From positions 552,883 to 616,882 of the forward strand of contig KV425554.1 in the NCBI GenBank assembly GCA_001632425.1: a DNA stretch of 64,000 bases, written 5' to 3'. The notes under the pieces are model-generated. The model saw only the letters and a list, made by a program, of their open reading frames with translations, was not told the origin of the DNA and ran no database searches. Position numbers and translations under genes: made by a program. The stretch is from Neolentinus lepideus HHB14362 ss-1 (lineage: Eukaryota; Basidiomycota; Agaricomycetes; Gloeophyllales; Gloeophyllaceae). Of the stretch, positions 45,004 to 58,692 are shown one piece after another; position 1 is the first letter of the stretch; each line of letters starts with the position of its first letter.

Positions 45004-46564
45004 ATGATCCTGACTACTGTCGCCGCTCGTCTACAGCCTTCTACGCATCGTCTTCTATCGTCTTCCTGTGCCAGGCGGTTCTCGCAGGATGTCAAAAGGT
45101 CGGACGAGCAGCAGCAGTCAAGTTCCAGCAGCGGAAGCGCGAGCGCAAAGCTCTTCGCGGACGCTGCTCGGGAGGAGGCAGAAGAAGCAGAGGCACTAGC
45201 CAGACGAGCCCGGAATCCATTACTTGAGAAGCACGAGAACTGGACGGGCGAGGAGTCCGTGCAGGATGCTGTTCTACGTATGCTGGTCGATAAGTACAAG
45301 CCCTTACGGAGTGGGCCCATCAGGACGGCGGACGAGAAGCTGAAGCAGGCTCCGCCGAAGGTGTCGGGACCTGATACGCCCAATTACAGTACGTCGAGTG
45401 CTACGGTTGCTAAGGGGGACGAGGGGGAAGCCCAAATTCGCACCACTACGACCTCCACCCCGGAAGCGCAAACTCGGATCCAGACGGATTCATTTCTACC
45501 CGGTATTGAAGGACACCGGCCATGGCATACTACCTTCAAAGTCCCGTCTCATGCGACCGCGTCGATTAAGCTTGGCAACATCCCTCCACCGAAGAAGCAC
45601 ACGCCTTCGCTTCCTATGGATGAGAAAGCGCAAAGAAAAGCGAGGGAAGACAAAAAGAGGGTTGTGCATGCGACAAGACTCACCGGAGCCAGGGAGTCTG
45701 CTATGGATTACCGACTAGGTATCAAGGATCCTAAAGGACAAGGTGCCCCAGGTGGGCGCCCGAACCCGGTTAGCATCAAGGGTTGGCAGGGTCTCATCGA
45801 GGAACGAATCGAGGTAGAGCTGTGAAGTAATATATGCGCGCCCTCATTGACGATTCTCATCAGCGTGCCCGTCTAGAGGGCCACTTCAACAAGATCAACG
45901 GAAGAGGCAAGCCTCTAACTAGACAGCAAGACGAAGGAAATCCTTTTATCGCTAGAGAAGAGTTCTTAATGAATCGTATTGTCAGGCGGCAAGGCGCTGC
46001 TCCGCCGTGGGTTGAGTTACAAGGGGGTACGTGGTCAGGGCATGACGGGTCAAGGTCTTGACCTAACCATGTCTTTCCTCAGAATTGGAAGCAGCAGCAG
46101 CTTCCTTTCGCGAAATCCTACGGCAATCGTGGACACGCCGCGCAATCCGTACACTCACAATTTCCCACCCCGGGGTGCACCTCAGCACGCTCAACCTCGC
46201 GTCCGTCATAGCGCTTCGTGACCCAGAGTGGGAGGCACGCGAGCGGTCGTACCATACCACAGCGCTTGAGGAACTCAATGCACTAGTGAGGAAGTACAAC
46301 GGCGTCGCCCCATACGCGGTGAGGAGGGCATATTATAAGATTGAGGAGGAGCTGGAGAGTGTATATAAGGAAAGCGGGGAGGAGATTTTGAAGGCTGTGG
46401 ACGAGAGAATGAGGGGTCCGGGAAGGAAGATGGATGTGATGGGAACTGGAGACGAGGAGGAAGCTGGACGCGGAGGTTCCACTGGGATCGGATCGTTCGA
46501 AGTCATCAGACTGAGAGATGTGATCAGGGAGTGGTTTGGGTGGGGAAAGAAGCAGACAGGGTAA
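45004..46564 (+). CDS. DnaJC28-like DUF1992 protein, probably mitochondrial (484 aa)
   Basis: Three exons: 45004-45813, 45864-46026 and 46083-46564, giving 484 residues. The first 30 residues (MILTTVAARLQPSTHRLLSS, then CARRFSQ) are rich in serine and arginine and lack acidic residues, as a mitochondrial presequence should. The DUF1992 signature is LIEERIERARLEGHFNKI, NGRGKPL, NPFIAREEFLMNRIV and PPWVELQGELEAAAASFR. The DnaJC28 family is named for a J domain in animals, but I see no HPD motif here; fungal members usually lack it. The role of the domain is unknown. Confidence 0.85.
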
Positions 46565-47263
46565 TGACTCCGTCCTTATTGTCAAGTCATGCCTTGGACA
46601 GTTTCTGCCACATGGCTGCGGTGACGATCCGGAGTTTTGTTAGGTGAGGTATGTTGCAGGTTGCCGGGCGTCATGGACTCATGTTGGGTCATGTAGACCG
46701 TTGTTTCTCTCCTTCTGTAGCTATATCATTATATCACATCGTTTTATGTATTTCTCCGGAGAAGTGCTAGACCTGTATACACTATATCATGACTAGCATT
46801 GACACGGTGATCATCTATCCCGCTCTGCATGCATGCAGTGATGCCGCGAGGCCTCCTCGCGAGTCCCCTCGTACCTTACAGCCCCATCGCCCTCTCCCAC
46901 CACTTCCGGCTCCGCTACCGACAAAGCCATGAATATTCCCTGCTTTCTCTGAATTTTATGGATTATATCTTGTCGAAACGTCAATCGGTTGCCGTGGCCG
47001 TTATACTCCTACCGGAATACAATGGGCAAACAGCCAGAACGGGGGTTCGCTCTTCTTGTCCGGGGCGGGTCGCTGCCTCATGGCTGCCTCGAGTCTTATG
47101 AATAACATGGGAACGCTCTCGATGACACATAAATCTAATCTATAAAAGCCGCGGTACTCCCAATATCCCCCACTTCACTCGGCCGCTCTCCATCAACGAC
47201 GACGACGACGACGACGACGCCCGACTTCAAGACAGCCTCAAGACTACCATCAAAACGACCACC
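46565..47263 (+). promoter_or_regulatory. Upstream region of the 90-aa gene
   Basis: TATAAAAGC at about 47141-47149 lies some 120 bp before the ATG. A perfect ACG triplet run occupies about 47194-47219 in the presumed 5' leader. No gene is recognised from 46565 to 47140. Confidence 0.55.
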
Positions 47264-47723
47264 ATGGCCTCTGAAGTTGTCCGCTACCAGACCGTGCACG
47301 ACAACGATGACATCGCGGTCAGTCCTCATGTTCACGTCCAGCCCGGGCGACATACGTGCTGACTATCATATCTCGCAGCCTGGTGACATCGTCGCCGTCC
47401 AGCACTCACAGTACGGCAAACGTGAAGGGTTGGTAGTCGGCTCTCACTATGATTACGCAGTGAGTCTCTCCCTACGTCACCGCATTAGGCGTTGACAGAG
47501 GCGCTGAATCCTGTGCGTGGTAACAGGGAAGATTAGTCGTCGAAGTCCAGATGGAGCCAGGCGAAGTGTATCACACTTGGTGGGTCTCAACCTTTCTAGG
47601 GCGCCCTCCTCTTGCACTTGTCTGATGGTTGTCGGCAGGGCACCCACCGTAACCAGGATCAAGCGTACTGTTTACCGCACACCCACCAAGCACCGGACGA
47701 TTGAGCGCCACATCTACTGGTGA
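47264..47723 (+). CDS. Small unrecognised protein (90 aa)
   Basis: Four exons with consistent phases: 47264-47317, 47379-47459, 47527-47579 and 47639-47723. The product starts MASEVVRYQTVHDNDDIA, has a strand-rich centre (PGDIVAVQHSQYGKREGLVV, GRLVVEVQMEPGEVYHTW) and a basic C-terminus (RIKRTVYRTPTKHRTIERH). It has no signal peptide, no membrane segment and no cysteines. A clear TATA box, a repeat-bearing leader and clean splice signals support a real gene. The DUF or family is not known to me; a small beta-rich domain is likely. Confidence 0.65.
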
Positions 47724-48257
47724 CGCGATAGCCTCCATGGGTCCTTCGCCAATTTAGCTAGTGGCCCTTCGTTATCCAGTCCCCATCACGGTGTTTTCGA
47801 GATTACCTCCGGCCACGCATTTTTATCGTGTCTATTCTCATGTGACATGGACCCGATTTCCCGTTCACACGAACGTTTCTTCGGTAGTATATCAGGACCG
47901 TCCGTCATCACGTAACTTATCGAAGTGAGCTAGGTCTACTTTGGCCTCCTGACCGCGTCTCCTTCCTGTTCCTCTCGATTCATTTCTCTTAGGGACCATA
48001 AGTATATCCAACGTCCAGTTCCATTTCCAAAACTTAGATTGCTATGAATGTAATGAAACCGAGGCGAGCACAAACACAGATTGTAATGTATTATATATAT
48101 AGGGATGCAATGTGACAGAAGTCGCCAACCAAGCTAAAGTGAGAACCAAACTAGGAGTGGGGGTAACTTCGGCTAAGGATACAGAGCGGAGGTATTGTAC
48201 AGAGAGCACCGGTTAGAGAATAAATACCGATCGAGTCTACAAGGTCGTTTGGAGGGA
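47724..48257. other. Convergent 3' intergenic region
   Basis: About 530 bp between two stop codons facing each other. A TATATATATAGGG stretch at about 48091-48103 and otherwise nothing of note. Confidence 0.5.
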
Positions 48258-50730
48258 TTATGCTCGTAGCCCGATTGTCCGTGGAGGCGATAGTGGTCCC
48301 CCGGATAGAGGCCGGATCGGTTGAGGAGCTTTTAGTCGAGTCTGGGAAGATTTCCGCGACGGCTGAGAGGGTGATGCGGGCTCTACTGGGGATTGAGAGG
48401 GCAATGGCTGGGATGTTGAGCTCGCAGAGGCAGGCAACCTACTTGCGTGAGCGTGACCGTTTGGCGACGGGGGCGCTGTTGTACCCAGATCACCATTGGG
48501 TACGCTCTCCGGCTTCGGAGTGCCTTTGTCTTCGGTCACGACGACACTCTGTGCCCTCGAGGGATACGGAGACGGCGACATCGACGCGCTCTTGCCCTTT
48601 CCTGCCGCAACATTCCTCACCACCCTCGGCCCGGCGCCCGCACCCGGTGAGGTCCCGCCTACAGACAACAGCTGGTCATCATCGCCGCGCTCGCTGAGCA
48701 CCTCACGGGGCCTCACCGTGTCCTGGGAGCTCCTTGGCATGGGCGCAGGCCGCGGGTGCACGACGCGCTCGTAGAACAGCATGAACGCGCCGGATCCCTC
48801 CGCCTGCACAGCCTCGATCCCGCACTCGCGAACGCTGTCGTCGCTGATGCGCAGCCACCCCCACCCCGGTGAGGGAGGGTACTGGTCGTCCCGCACGGGC
48901 CCGTAGAGCTGACATTTCTCGCACTCGCAACCGAGGGGGCAAGCAAGTCGCGGTGGCGAGAAACGGTGCGAACCGGCGGATGGGGGGCGAGGCTTACGCC
49001 GGAAGCAGATGTAATGCCCGAAGGAGTGCTGCCCGTAGTGGCAAACGACTGCTGAGAGGCGGTAGAGAGTGCGTGGGGTGGAGTAAGTGGCTGGGGTGGG
49101 GGTTGTAGAACGAGGAATGGGCGGTGGCGGAGAGGAGATGGGGGCAGAGGGAGTGGTGGAGAGGTTGCCAGAGGTTGTGTATGGCGTGAGGTCAAGGATT
49201 TCAGGAAAGACTACTCGGCAGGTGTTTTTGGTGGCGTAGTGGCCGTAGATCATGGATCTGTTCAGGTGAAGGGCCAATACGGGAGGCGGCTATGCGATGG
49301 TAAGGCCGGAAGGTAACCATTGACGGGTACGGGTACTCACTCGTGCTATCATTGCTTGCTTCGTTGATGCGCGACTGAACACCTTCTCCATCTTCACACC
49401 TCGAATGTCCTCCTCTATCTTCCCCTGCTCTAGAGCCGTTTTCACACGAGCTTCTAACTTCCTCGCCTCTCTTGCACGCTTCTTCTTGGATGAAGTGGGG
49501 TTGTCGTCTGAGCTTGCACTCTCGGTCAATCGCTCTGCCTCTTGTGCGAGCCGGCGGTAAGTCGCCACCATCGAGCACTTTCGACATATACAATCTGTCA
49601 GCACTTCCAGTCGTGTATAATCGGCTAGGCATTCCTCAAGGCGACAGCTAGCCTATTAGGTAATTAGTAACGACAGCAGTGAACGACAGCGAACCGGCGG
49701 CGCACATATCTGGGCAAGGCTAATTGCCAATTGTCGAACGCAAAGTGCATAACTGCCTCCGTATACCCGCAATCCATACAACTCCGTCGGTTTGCCGTTA
49801 GCCCGTCAAACACGCTCTTCCCAATATCCCTACTGATGTCAGAAGACACGCTTGCTAAGCCTCCTAAACCCCGATCCCTGTGTCCTTCTTTATCGACCTC
49901 TATTGCTTCCTTCTTGATACATTCGGACAGAAGTTGGAAGAGTTCTTGGGCATCCTGGTGCTCCCTCGACGAGAAGAGAGCGTTGTGCTTGCCTAGGGCA
50001 TGATTAGACAATGCATTGATGATGTCTAGAGGTCGGATGGAGGTGGGGTGAGATCGGGGAGCATTCAAAACTAATAAAACCAATTAGTATGAAGTGGATC
50101 TCCGTTTACCAAACGCACTGTATAACAGATCTCTGAGAGCGTCTATGACTGGCGTGGGCACGTCCAGGGCTTCTGCCTTCGCATGGATGCGCTCTATATG
50201 AGGTTGGAGATAGCATAGTGATGCCATGGCCTACCGCTTAGTGTAAGGATAGTCAGACATCCTGGACTACTACAATACAAACCTGTAAAGTCGAGTTCAT
50301 GAAACAATACGTCCCAGAGATATTCACTAAACCAGGGTAATATCCGTCTTCCGTACCCGTCACATCCTGACCGTGCTCTGCGCCACAGTAAGCGAAAGCA
50401 AGATAGGCCTACGTAGTGTAACACACCATGCTTCGCACTGCCATTGAGCTGCAGTTGATCCGCTCGGGTACGAACATGCTTCTTCTTCAGCTTTCTTCGT
50501 TCACTCGAAGACCCAGAACCAGAGCTACTGCTGGATGAGTTCCATGAGAACGATAGTCCGAGCGACTCGAGAAACATGGCAAAGGAGTCGAAGAGGGAGG
50601 TCGGGTGGGCTTGGAATGAGATGACCAGGAGCGGGATGACTAAAGCAACGGCAAGCGGAGCAAGTTGTTGGACCACGGGATAGGCAGCAAGGGTCTGGTA
50701 CAAAACTCTGAAGTGTTCCAGGGAGGTCAT
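48258..50730 (-). CDS. Membrane-anchored ubiquitin-specific protease, Ubp1-like
   Basis: Starts at ATG 50730 (MTSLEHFRVLYQTLAAYP) and ends at 48258. A hydrophobic stretch LAPLAVALVIPLLVISF near residues 22-38 is a likely membrane anchor. The Cys box GLVNISGTYCFMNSTLQ (about 50340-50285) carries the catalytic cysteine and is split by an intron after the glutamine. Next come EHQDAQELFQLLSECIKKEA, the zinc-type pair SCMDCGYTEA and CICRKC, and the His box HYGQHSFGHYICFRRKP. The C-terminal 200 residues are proline/serine-rich and disordered. Anchor plus USP domain resembles yeast Ubp1 or USP30-like enzymes of ER or mitochondrial membranes; the exact orthologue is uncertain. Confidence 0.87.
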
Positions 50731-50897
50731 CGAGAGGACAGCTGACAAATTAAACACTGCGCCGTCTGAGCATACGCATCAGGGTTTCGATGCAGTGCAA
50801 TGTGAAGCACTAGTAAAGCAGGAGACAGACCTGGGTAATCTCATGCCTTGGCAGCATATGATAAGCCGTACAATATTATATAGCCAGTAACTAATGT

Positions 50898-50980
50898 GGC
50901 TACCTGGCGCAATGGTAGCGCGTTTGGCTTCGATTGCCAACGTAACCAAAAGGTTGCAGGTTCGAGTCCTGCGGTGGTCA
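50898..50980 (+). tRNA. tRNA-Arg(UCG) with 11-nt intron, copy 1
   Basis: Acceptor stem GGCTACC pairs with GGTGGTC with two G-U pairs and no mismatch. Anticodon stem TTTGG/CCAAA, loop CUUCGA then an 11-nt insert (about 50934-50944), anticodon TCG at 50930-50932. T-arm GCAGG-TTCGAGT-CCTGC is intact. A near copy lies inverted at 53395-53477. Confidence 0.88.
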
Positions 50981-51120
50981 GTTTATGAGTTTTGTACTCT
51001 TTTGATCAAAACACGAGCAGGTGCTTATTTTACGACGTCGTCAGCTGTCACGTGTATTGACGCGTCCCGTTCACGTCCTTTGACGCCTTCTGTCTTTGTT
51101 TCCATATAGTCCTTTTGTCC

Positions 51121-53260
<2,140 letters not shown>

Positions 53261-53394
53261 ATAGGTTAAGCATACCACTCTTACCTGATCTACTTGGGCC
53301 GCAATCCATGATGACCTAGGATGTGGAGATGAACACGCGTATCTGGGGCATATAGACGAAAAAGTAAAGATGAAAGGTGAAGGCAAAAGTAATC

Positions 53395-53477
53395 TGACCA
53401 CCGCAGGACTCGAACCTGCAACCTTTTGGTACGCTAGGCAGTCGAAGCCAAACGCGCTACCATTGCGCCAGGAAGCC
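53395..53477 (-). tRNA. tRNA-Arg(UCG) with intron, copy 2
   Basis: Reverse complement of the same tRNA as at 50898-50980, with the anticodon TCG at 53445-53443. The 5' acceptor strand reads GGCTTCC, giving a T-T mismatch at the fifth pair. The intron differs in sequence (CTGCCTAGCGT), while the mature body is nearly identical. Confidence 0.85.
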
Positions 53478-53597
53478 ATATATTTTATTCGCATAAAAGT
53501 CCATATTATATATCATAAGTGGCTGTTCATCCGCGTGTTATCGCAGTCCTTGAGCACAATACATTCTCGGTAGCTACTCCCGTTACTCACTTCAACT

Positions 53598-54294
53598 ATG
53601 GCTTTGAATTGGGCTATGCTTTCACTTAAGCGGACACCGGTGCCGTTGCCTCATGAACAGACAATCACGACGGTCGACTCTGATGTGGAACTCCACTTGA
53701 TCATCCCGCATGTGCCTCCAGCCGGCTCAGTCAGTTCTGGTGGGTCTGGAAGCTCTAAGGATATGAAAGAGACAGGAAGGATCTGGCTCACCGACCAACG
53801 AGTGCGCGTCACTACTTTCGGGGTCAGTCTACATGTGGTTGACATCGGTCTCATGTCTGTGTTATCTTGAGTAGCTTGTCTTCGTAGCGGACACGAAAGA
53901 CCATAAACCGATCTTCGAGTCGCTCTCTGTGCATCTTACTTCCATTCAAGCAACGAAGTTCGAGCAGCCGTACTTTGGCGCGAATTATCTCGTCATTGAG
54001 ATTAAGCCTTCACCTGAGGGCGGCCTTACAGAGGGCACCAAAGCCGAAATTAGGTTGAAGGACAAGGGCCTCTTCTCGTTTGTAAGTATATTGGAGAAGA
54101 CGCGCGAGCGCGCGATTTATATGAAGCGACAATCTGCCTTGGAGGACGATGAGGCTTTGCGTACGTCCGGTGGTGTTTCACAGGGGTATTGCTAATCACG
54201 TTGTTCCATAGCCACATACCTAGCTGAAGGTGAAGCTTCCGGCGCCAGATCCATGGGTGTCCCCACCGATGACCCGCCCGCATACGATGGTTGA
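53598..54294 (+). CDS. WBP2-like GRAM-domain protein with PPxY motif (197 aa)
   Basis: Three exons: 53598-53822, 53875-54160 and 54212-54294, giving 197 residues. The start MALNWAMLSLKRTPVPLPHE and GRIWLTDQRVRVTTFG belong to the GRAM/WBP2 domain, and KFEQPYFGANYLVIEIKPSP with TKAEIRLKDKGLFSFVSILE and RERAIYMKRQ continue it. The C-terminus ends DDPPAYDG, holding a PPxY motif that WW-domain proteins bind. WBP2 proteins act as adaptors or co-activators for WW proteins such as HECT ubiquitin ligases of the Rsp5/NEDD4 type. A GTAAGT within the second exon is not needed for splicing in this model. Confidence 0.88.
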
Positions 54295-54760
54295 AATTAG
54301 TCAGTGGAAACGAAACATGTTGTAACTTGTAACGGTAATGTGTTGGTTTGCATTGAATCTCGAACAGATTGCCTGAATAATTCATATCCGTCATCACGGT
54401 CGTTCTATGGCATCCGTAAGCTAGAGCTAGGGTCATACATTAATACTGACCTCGTGTCCGACACCACATCACTCAAAGGAAATGTGACGTTGAGAATCTG
54501 TGTATCTTCCATGTGTCCTCACTTTCCGGAGATCATCATTATAAGTACTGCTCTCAGCGACTCGATACTCTGCACTTGCCTGTATTCGGATTATTATAGA
54601 TCTCTAAGCATCCACTTTTTCTCCCTCCATTTTGCCATTCCTAAATACGGCTTGTGTCCAAATGTCGACGAATACGGTTCTGAATCTGTATTTTGCAAGG
54701 TACGCTTCTCGACTCCAAGGGGCGGACAGAGAGCAAATTTTAGACCCTATGCTACCAAAT

Positions 54761-54795
54761 TCCGTTAAGGGCTCTCGAGGCCCCCCCCCTCCCCC
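54761..54795. repeat. C-tract repeat, copy 1
   Basis: TCCGTTAAGGGCTCTCGAGG followed by nine C, a T and five C. The same layout with small changes recurs at 55659-55693. On the other strand the run is G-rich and could form a G-quadruplex. Confidence 0.7.
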
Positions 54796-55658
54796 GTGGG
54801 AGACTCTCACGGTATATATAAGGAAATTCTGTATGACCAAGTCACTGTATATGGTAAACAACTGTCTACCGATAGACGTTAAGTACAATATATAATTGGA
54901 TAGTAGTATCTTACAGCTACTAGAAGCGGCCTCAGATGCCCATTAAACCTAATCTATTAGCAGCTAGGGACAAATAGGAGCAATGTCGAGACCTACGTGC
55001 ACGTCGAGCGGGGAAGGGTATAGCAATACTCACTCCATATAATTGAAGAAAGTTAGTTGTATTTTGAGAGAGAGACTTGCGGCAGCCTTACAAGCCGCTG
55101 AACGGAACTAGGAGGCTTCAGGCTCATGCAGCGATCCAATGCTTACTCGTTCACTGCATTACAGACCACCACCAGCGCCATCGTCCCAGATTCCGGTTCA
55201 CGACACCAGCAGAACTCGTCTCATCCTCTTTAAGTTGTTCCGAATCACGAGTCAAGTCAAGGTCATCGTGCATTTGAATATTTCGTGTCCAGCATTGCAA
55301 TCTAGGCGAGAAACAACATTCTGATTAGTCTATTATGCGGAATGACAGCACTGAAAACGACTGACCATCGGAACAACCTGAATTTGCCTCTAATTGATAT
55401 CTGAGACTCGGCCGAGGGCACATTTTCCCTAAGCTATCGTGAAGAGGACACGTAGGAGTGGAAAACGTCGCAGTTCTGTCATTTTGACGCATTATATTAC
55501 GTACTTTTGTTGTTTCCAGAGTACTGCGGCAATGGGTCCGACGAGCAAATGGTCTTTTTCCGTGCATAGAACACAAGCTCATTGCTCAAAGGGCGCTTCG
55601 AAGACCTCTGAATCACGATATACATATTTTGAGTGCCATGTATTAAGAAAGAGAAATC

Positions 55659-55693
55659 TCCGTTAAGGGCCTCGGAGGGCCCCCCCCTCCCCC
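55659..55693. repeat. C-tract repeat, copy 2
   Basis: TCCGTTAAGGGCCTCGGAGG then G, seven or more C, T, and five C. It is in direct orientation relative to copy 1, 898 bp away, and may be a piece of a dispersed element. Confidence 0.7.
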
Positions 55694-56454
55694 AGCATAG
55701 GGTCTCGGCATCTTCCGGTGTCCACCCCTTGCTCGACTCTGTGCTTACGAATACACACAAAGGTTGGTCCATCTTGTCCAGGTATGTGTCCGCAGCACTC
55801 TATCTACAACTTGAAGGCTTGGTGTTACTCGCATTCACTGAGGAGACGTCGCGTCTAGAGGCGACTGGTTATCAACGTTTCAATGATCAATCTAGTTCTG
55901 GTTAGATTCAGCGAACCTGTTGCAGCTTGCAAGGCTTCCTGACAGCGAAAACGGTACAGCAGTCGCTTCGATCTGATCATGAAAAACTAAAAACCACACG
56001 AGTCCATAGGCTTCCTGATGTCGCCCCTACATATAACATGCATGCCGGAGCATTGTACTTGCTGCTCAACACCAGGTGTTCCATCCGAGTTGCGGCTAGG
56101 TACGAGTTGAGAGTAGTTTGCGATAATTCGACAAAGTATGCTGACTATCATCTTCGTTACAGTTGAATGCTGGCTCGAGTTCCCACTGAGCTCTGTGCAG
56201 CGCTCGAAGGTGCTCGTTAACGGTCCTGACTGTGACTGACCTGAACACAGTTCTGGGGACCCTGCATAGGTCTCGTCCCAGGGGCGTTCTCGTTTGACCA
56301 TACTCTGACTGCCCAACTAGGTCTCATATGCATGGGCACGGGTCCCAGCACACGAGACTTCCATTCGAACCGGTCACAGTGGGTGCTATGCAGGACCTGC
56401 AGCTACTGTGGTGAGTCAGAACTCGCACGATGTCCTTGAGATGAACTGAATGTC

Positions 56455-58142
56455 ATGCCGCGTCCAAGCTTCGCCAACTGGGCCGGTTACGCCATCTTGC
56501 TTCTAGAGTTCGCCTTGACTTTCGCAGATGAGGTGTGTCCCCTACTCGCTTCTGTACAGTTCGGGCTTCGTTCATGTCACGGAAATATACAGGTGCAGTA
56601 TATCTGGCTGTCACGTTGGTCCCTTGTCAAGGGCATTTTCCTGGGCAACCGTTATTTCAACCTAGTGGGTATAGGACTATATAACGCCCAAATGTCCAAA
56701 GTCTGGACTAGCGACTCTCCTTCAGTACGGATTATCTCTAGAACATAGTGCCGGACCTGTTGTGAAGAATGTGATTCACAGTTCTGCGTCAAAATTACTG
56801 TGCTCACAACGACACTGATGTTCCTTTCATTTGCATCGATTCACGGTGGGTTGTTCACATCCCAAATGTGGATTATCGCTTCGACTGACGTCATGTGCAC
56901 AGTTCTCGTACTGCTGCGCGCATGGGCCGTATGGAACCGACGCCCCAAAATCCTGGCGTCCCTAGTCGTGCTCTTCCTCCTGCATCTTGTTGCAAGCATT
57001 GGCATAATGGTCTACAGCATAGTCTTCGTAGGGCGTGAGTAATCTCAAAAATGTCATCAGTATAACTATCACGCTTTCTTTCAAGCCGATGCGTTTCCTT
57101 ACTTGCCTATCCTTGGCACTTGTGTTGGCCCTATGCCCAGTGAGTTCGATAGTCCACGATTCTCGTCATCGGCTAAGGATGCCTTCCCTCGGCTCCTAGG
57201 CTGGTTTGTAAGTCTGATACCTTCTACCTCGTCGTTGCATAATAGCCTTAGATGAGAGCTATTTTGATAGTGGACGTTATGGCTACCCAGGTTTGTCTTC
57301 GTGTCCTATCCACAACATTCCATCTCATACTGGGACCTGCGCAGTATCGTCCTCGAGTCAGGCATGTTCATAATGACCTTTGTTTCGATCCGATACAATT
57401 TCGAGGACAAACGGTCCTCGCCTGTTGTTCGTATTTTATACCGAGACGGTACGTTTCATAAATTCTGAGACAAGGCTTAGCATACTCAACTGCCCCAGGC
57501 ATGATTTACTTTGTAGTAAGTTCGTCTTGACACCAGTCGCAGTACTCATGATGATGGCGTCTGTTCAGCTCTCGTTGTTAACTAGCTGACGAACATCTTA
57601 GTCTGGTGAGCTCGCCGTTGTCGCCAGTAGCTTGACATCTGATAGGCTATGACAGGGCACTTACTTGAGACGTAAGCTATCGTCAACGTTTCTTGTATTC
57701 TAAACTTCTTGAACCTGATGTTCTTATCCCAAGCGGCTGCTGAACATGTCGTCCGTATGTGCGCGTCATGTCCATATGCATGTCTCTCGTGGCTTTACTG
57801 ACTAGTTCATCACTTAGCATAACGCTAGCTGTCGTCAATGTGGCAGGACAGCGATTGATCCTGCACCTACGCAAGGTAGACCACCAGGCACGCGCCCCGC
57901 GCAGGAGCGGAGGTGTGTGGATTGAGCCCATTGAGACTTCAGTGGGAGCTCCGGCCGACGAGCCTGTTATATTTGAATCGGGCACTGTTGTCGGGGAAGG
58001 CGTAGATGCGCAACGCGAGTCTGGCTGGTGGAGCCGAAGATGCACGGACACTCGGCGCGATATCATTGAGATCGGGAGACTGAAATGGAGTCTGGCCATT
58101 CCTCATCGTCAGGCAATTTATATCAGTCTTCGAGTACTGTGA
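56455..58142 (+). CDS. DUF6533 membrane protein, copy A
   Basis: Starts at ATG 56455. The DUF6533 motif is split by an intron: AGYAILLLEFALTFADE, then VQYIWLSRWSLVKGIFLGN RYFN is readable as VQYIWLSRWSLVKGIFL and NRYFNLVGIG. Next come a membrane segment pair with WAVWNRRPKILASLVVLFLL and SIGIMVYSIVFVGR (56900-57040), further hydrophobic exons between 57180 and 57600, and YVRVMSICMSLVALL with LAVVNVAGQRLILHLR leading into a hydrophilic tail that ends at 58142. This is the seven-TM-like layout of a basidiomycete family of unknown function. Exon joins in the middle were not fully resolved. Confidence 0.7.
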
Positions 58143-58692
58143 TGGAAGGTTCCAGCACCAAAGTGAATAGCATATATTAAATTGTCAAGGCCCTTCAAGT
58201 TCAGGTTCCGGGTTGACATGGTCTGCCGATCCAGTACTTTGCCTTGTGTTAGACAGGCAAGGCCGTGCGACTCGGTTCGTCAGGTTGAGGTTGCCCTGTA
58301 CATAGACTTACGTGCCTCCCCAACCAGACTTGATGATCAATCATGAAGGTGTATGTACACACCTTTAGTCTAGACAGCCGCGTCTCCCACGCCCAATTGC
58401 ATATACGTTAAGCGCCTGTAGTTACGAAAGGCTTGCAAATCAACAAAATTGATGGACATGTCTGATGACAGTCGTGGACACGGACAACCTGCACTGTTCG
58501 GGTTAGATTTGATATATGTGACCTCGTGCGGATAATAAACGCTGGCCCGTCACACTTGACTCTTTTCTTCAATTCTGAGAGCGATGAGTGTAGGTGCCTC
58601 TCAATTAACTTACGATACGAGCCGTTGAACATGTTCCAGGTCAATACTACTGTACAATCGGTGTATTAGATCCCAGAAAACAGCGCAGCAGG
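58143..58692. other. Intergenic between DUF6533 genes
   Basis: About 550 bp between the two receptor-like genes; presumably the promoter of the second. Nothing else is seen. Confidence 0.4.

Larger units (their letters stand above)
54295..56454. other. Gene-poor region with C-tract repeats
   Basis: No gene is recognised in 2.2 kb. Two copies of a short repeat are present, listed separately. Other open frames are short and without resemblance to known proteins. Confidence 0.5.

Noticed and set aside
46829..47101. 90-codon plus-strand frame
   Set aside because: Lies just upstream of the TATA box of the 90-aa gene, has no family match and no splice signals.
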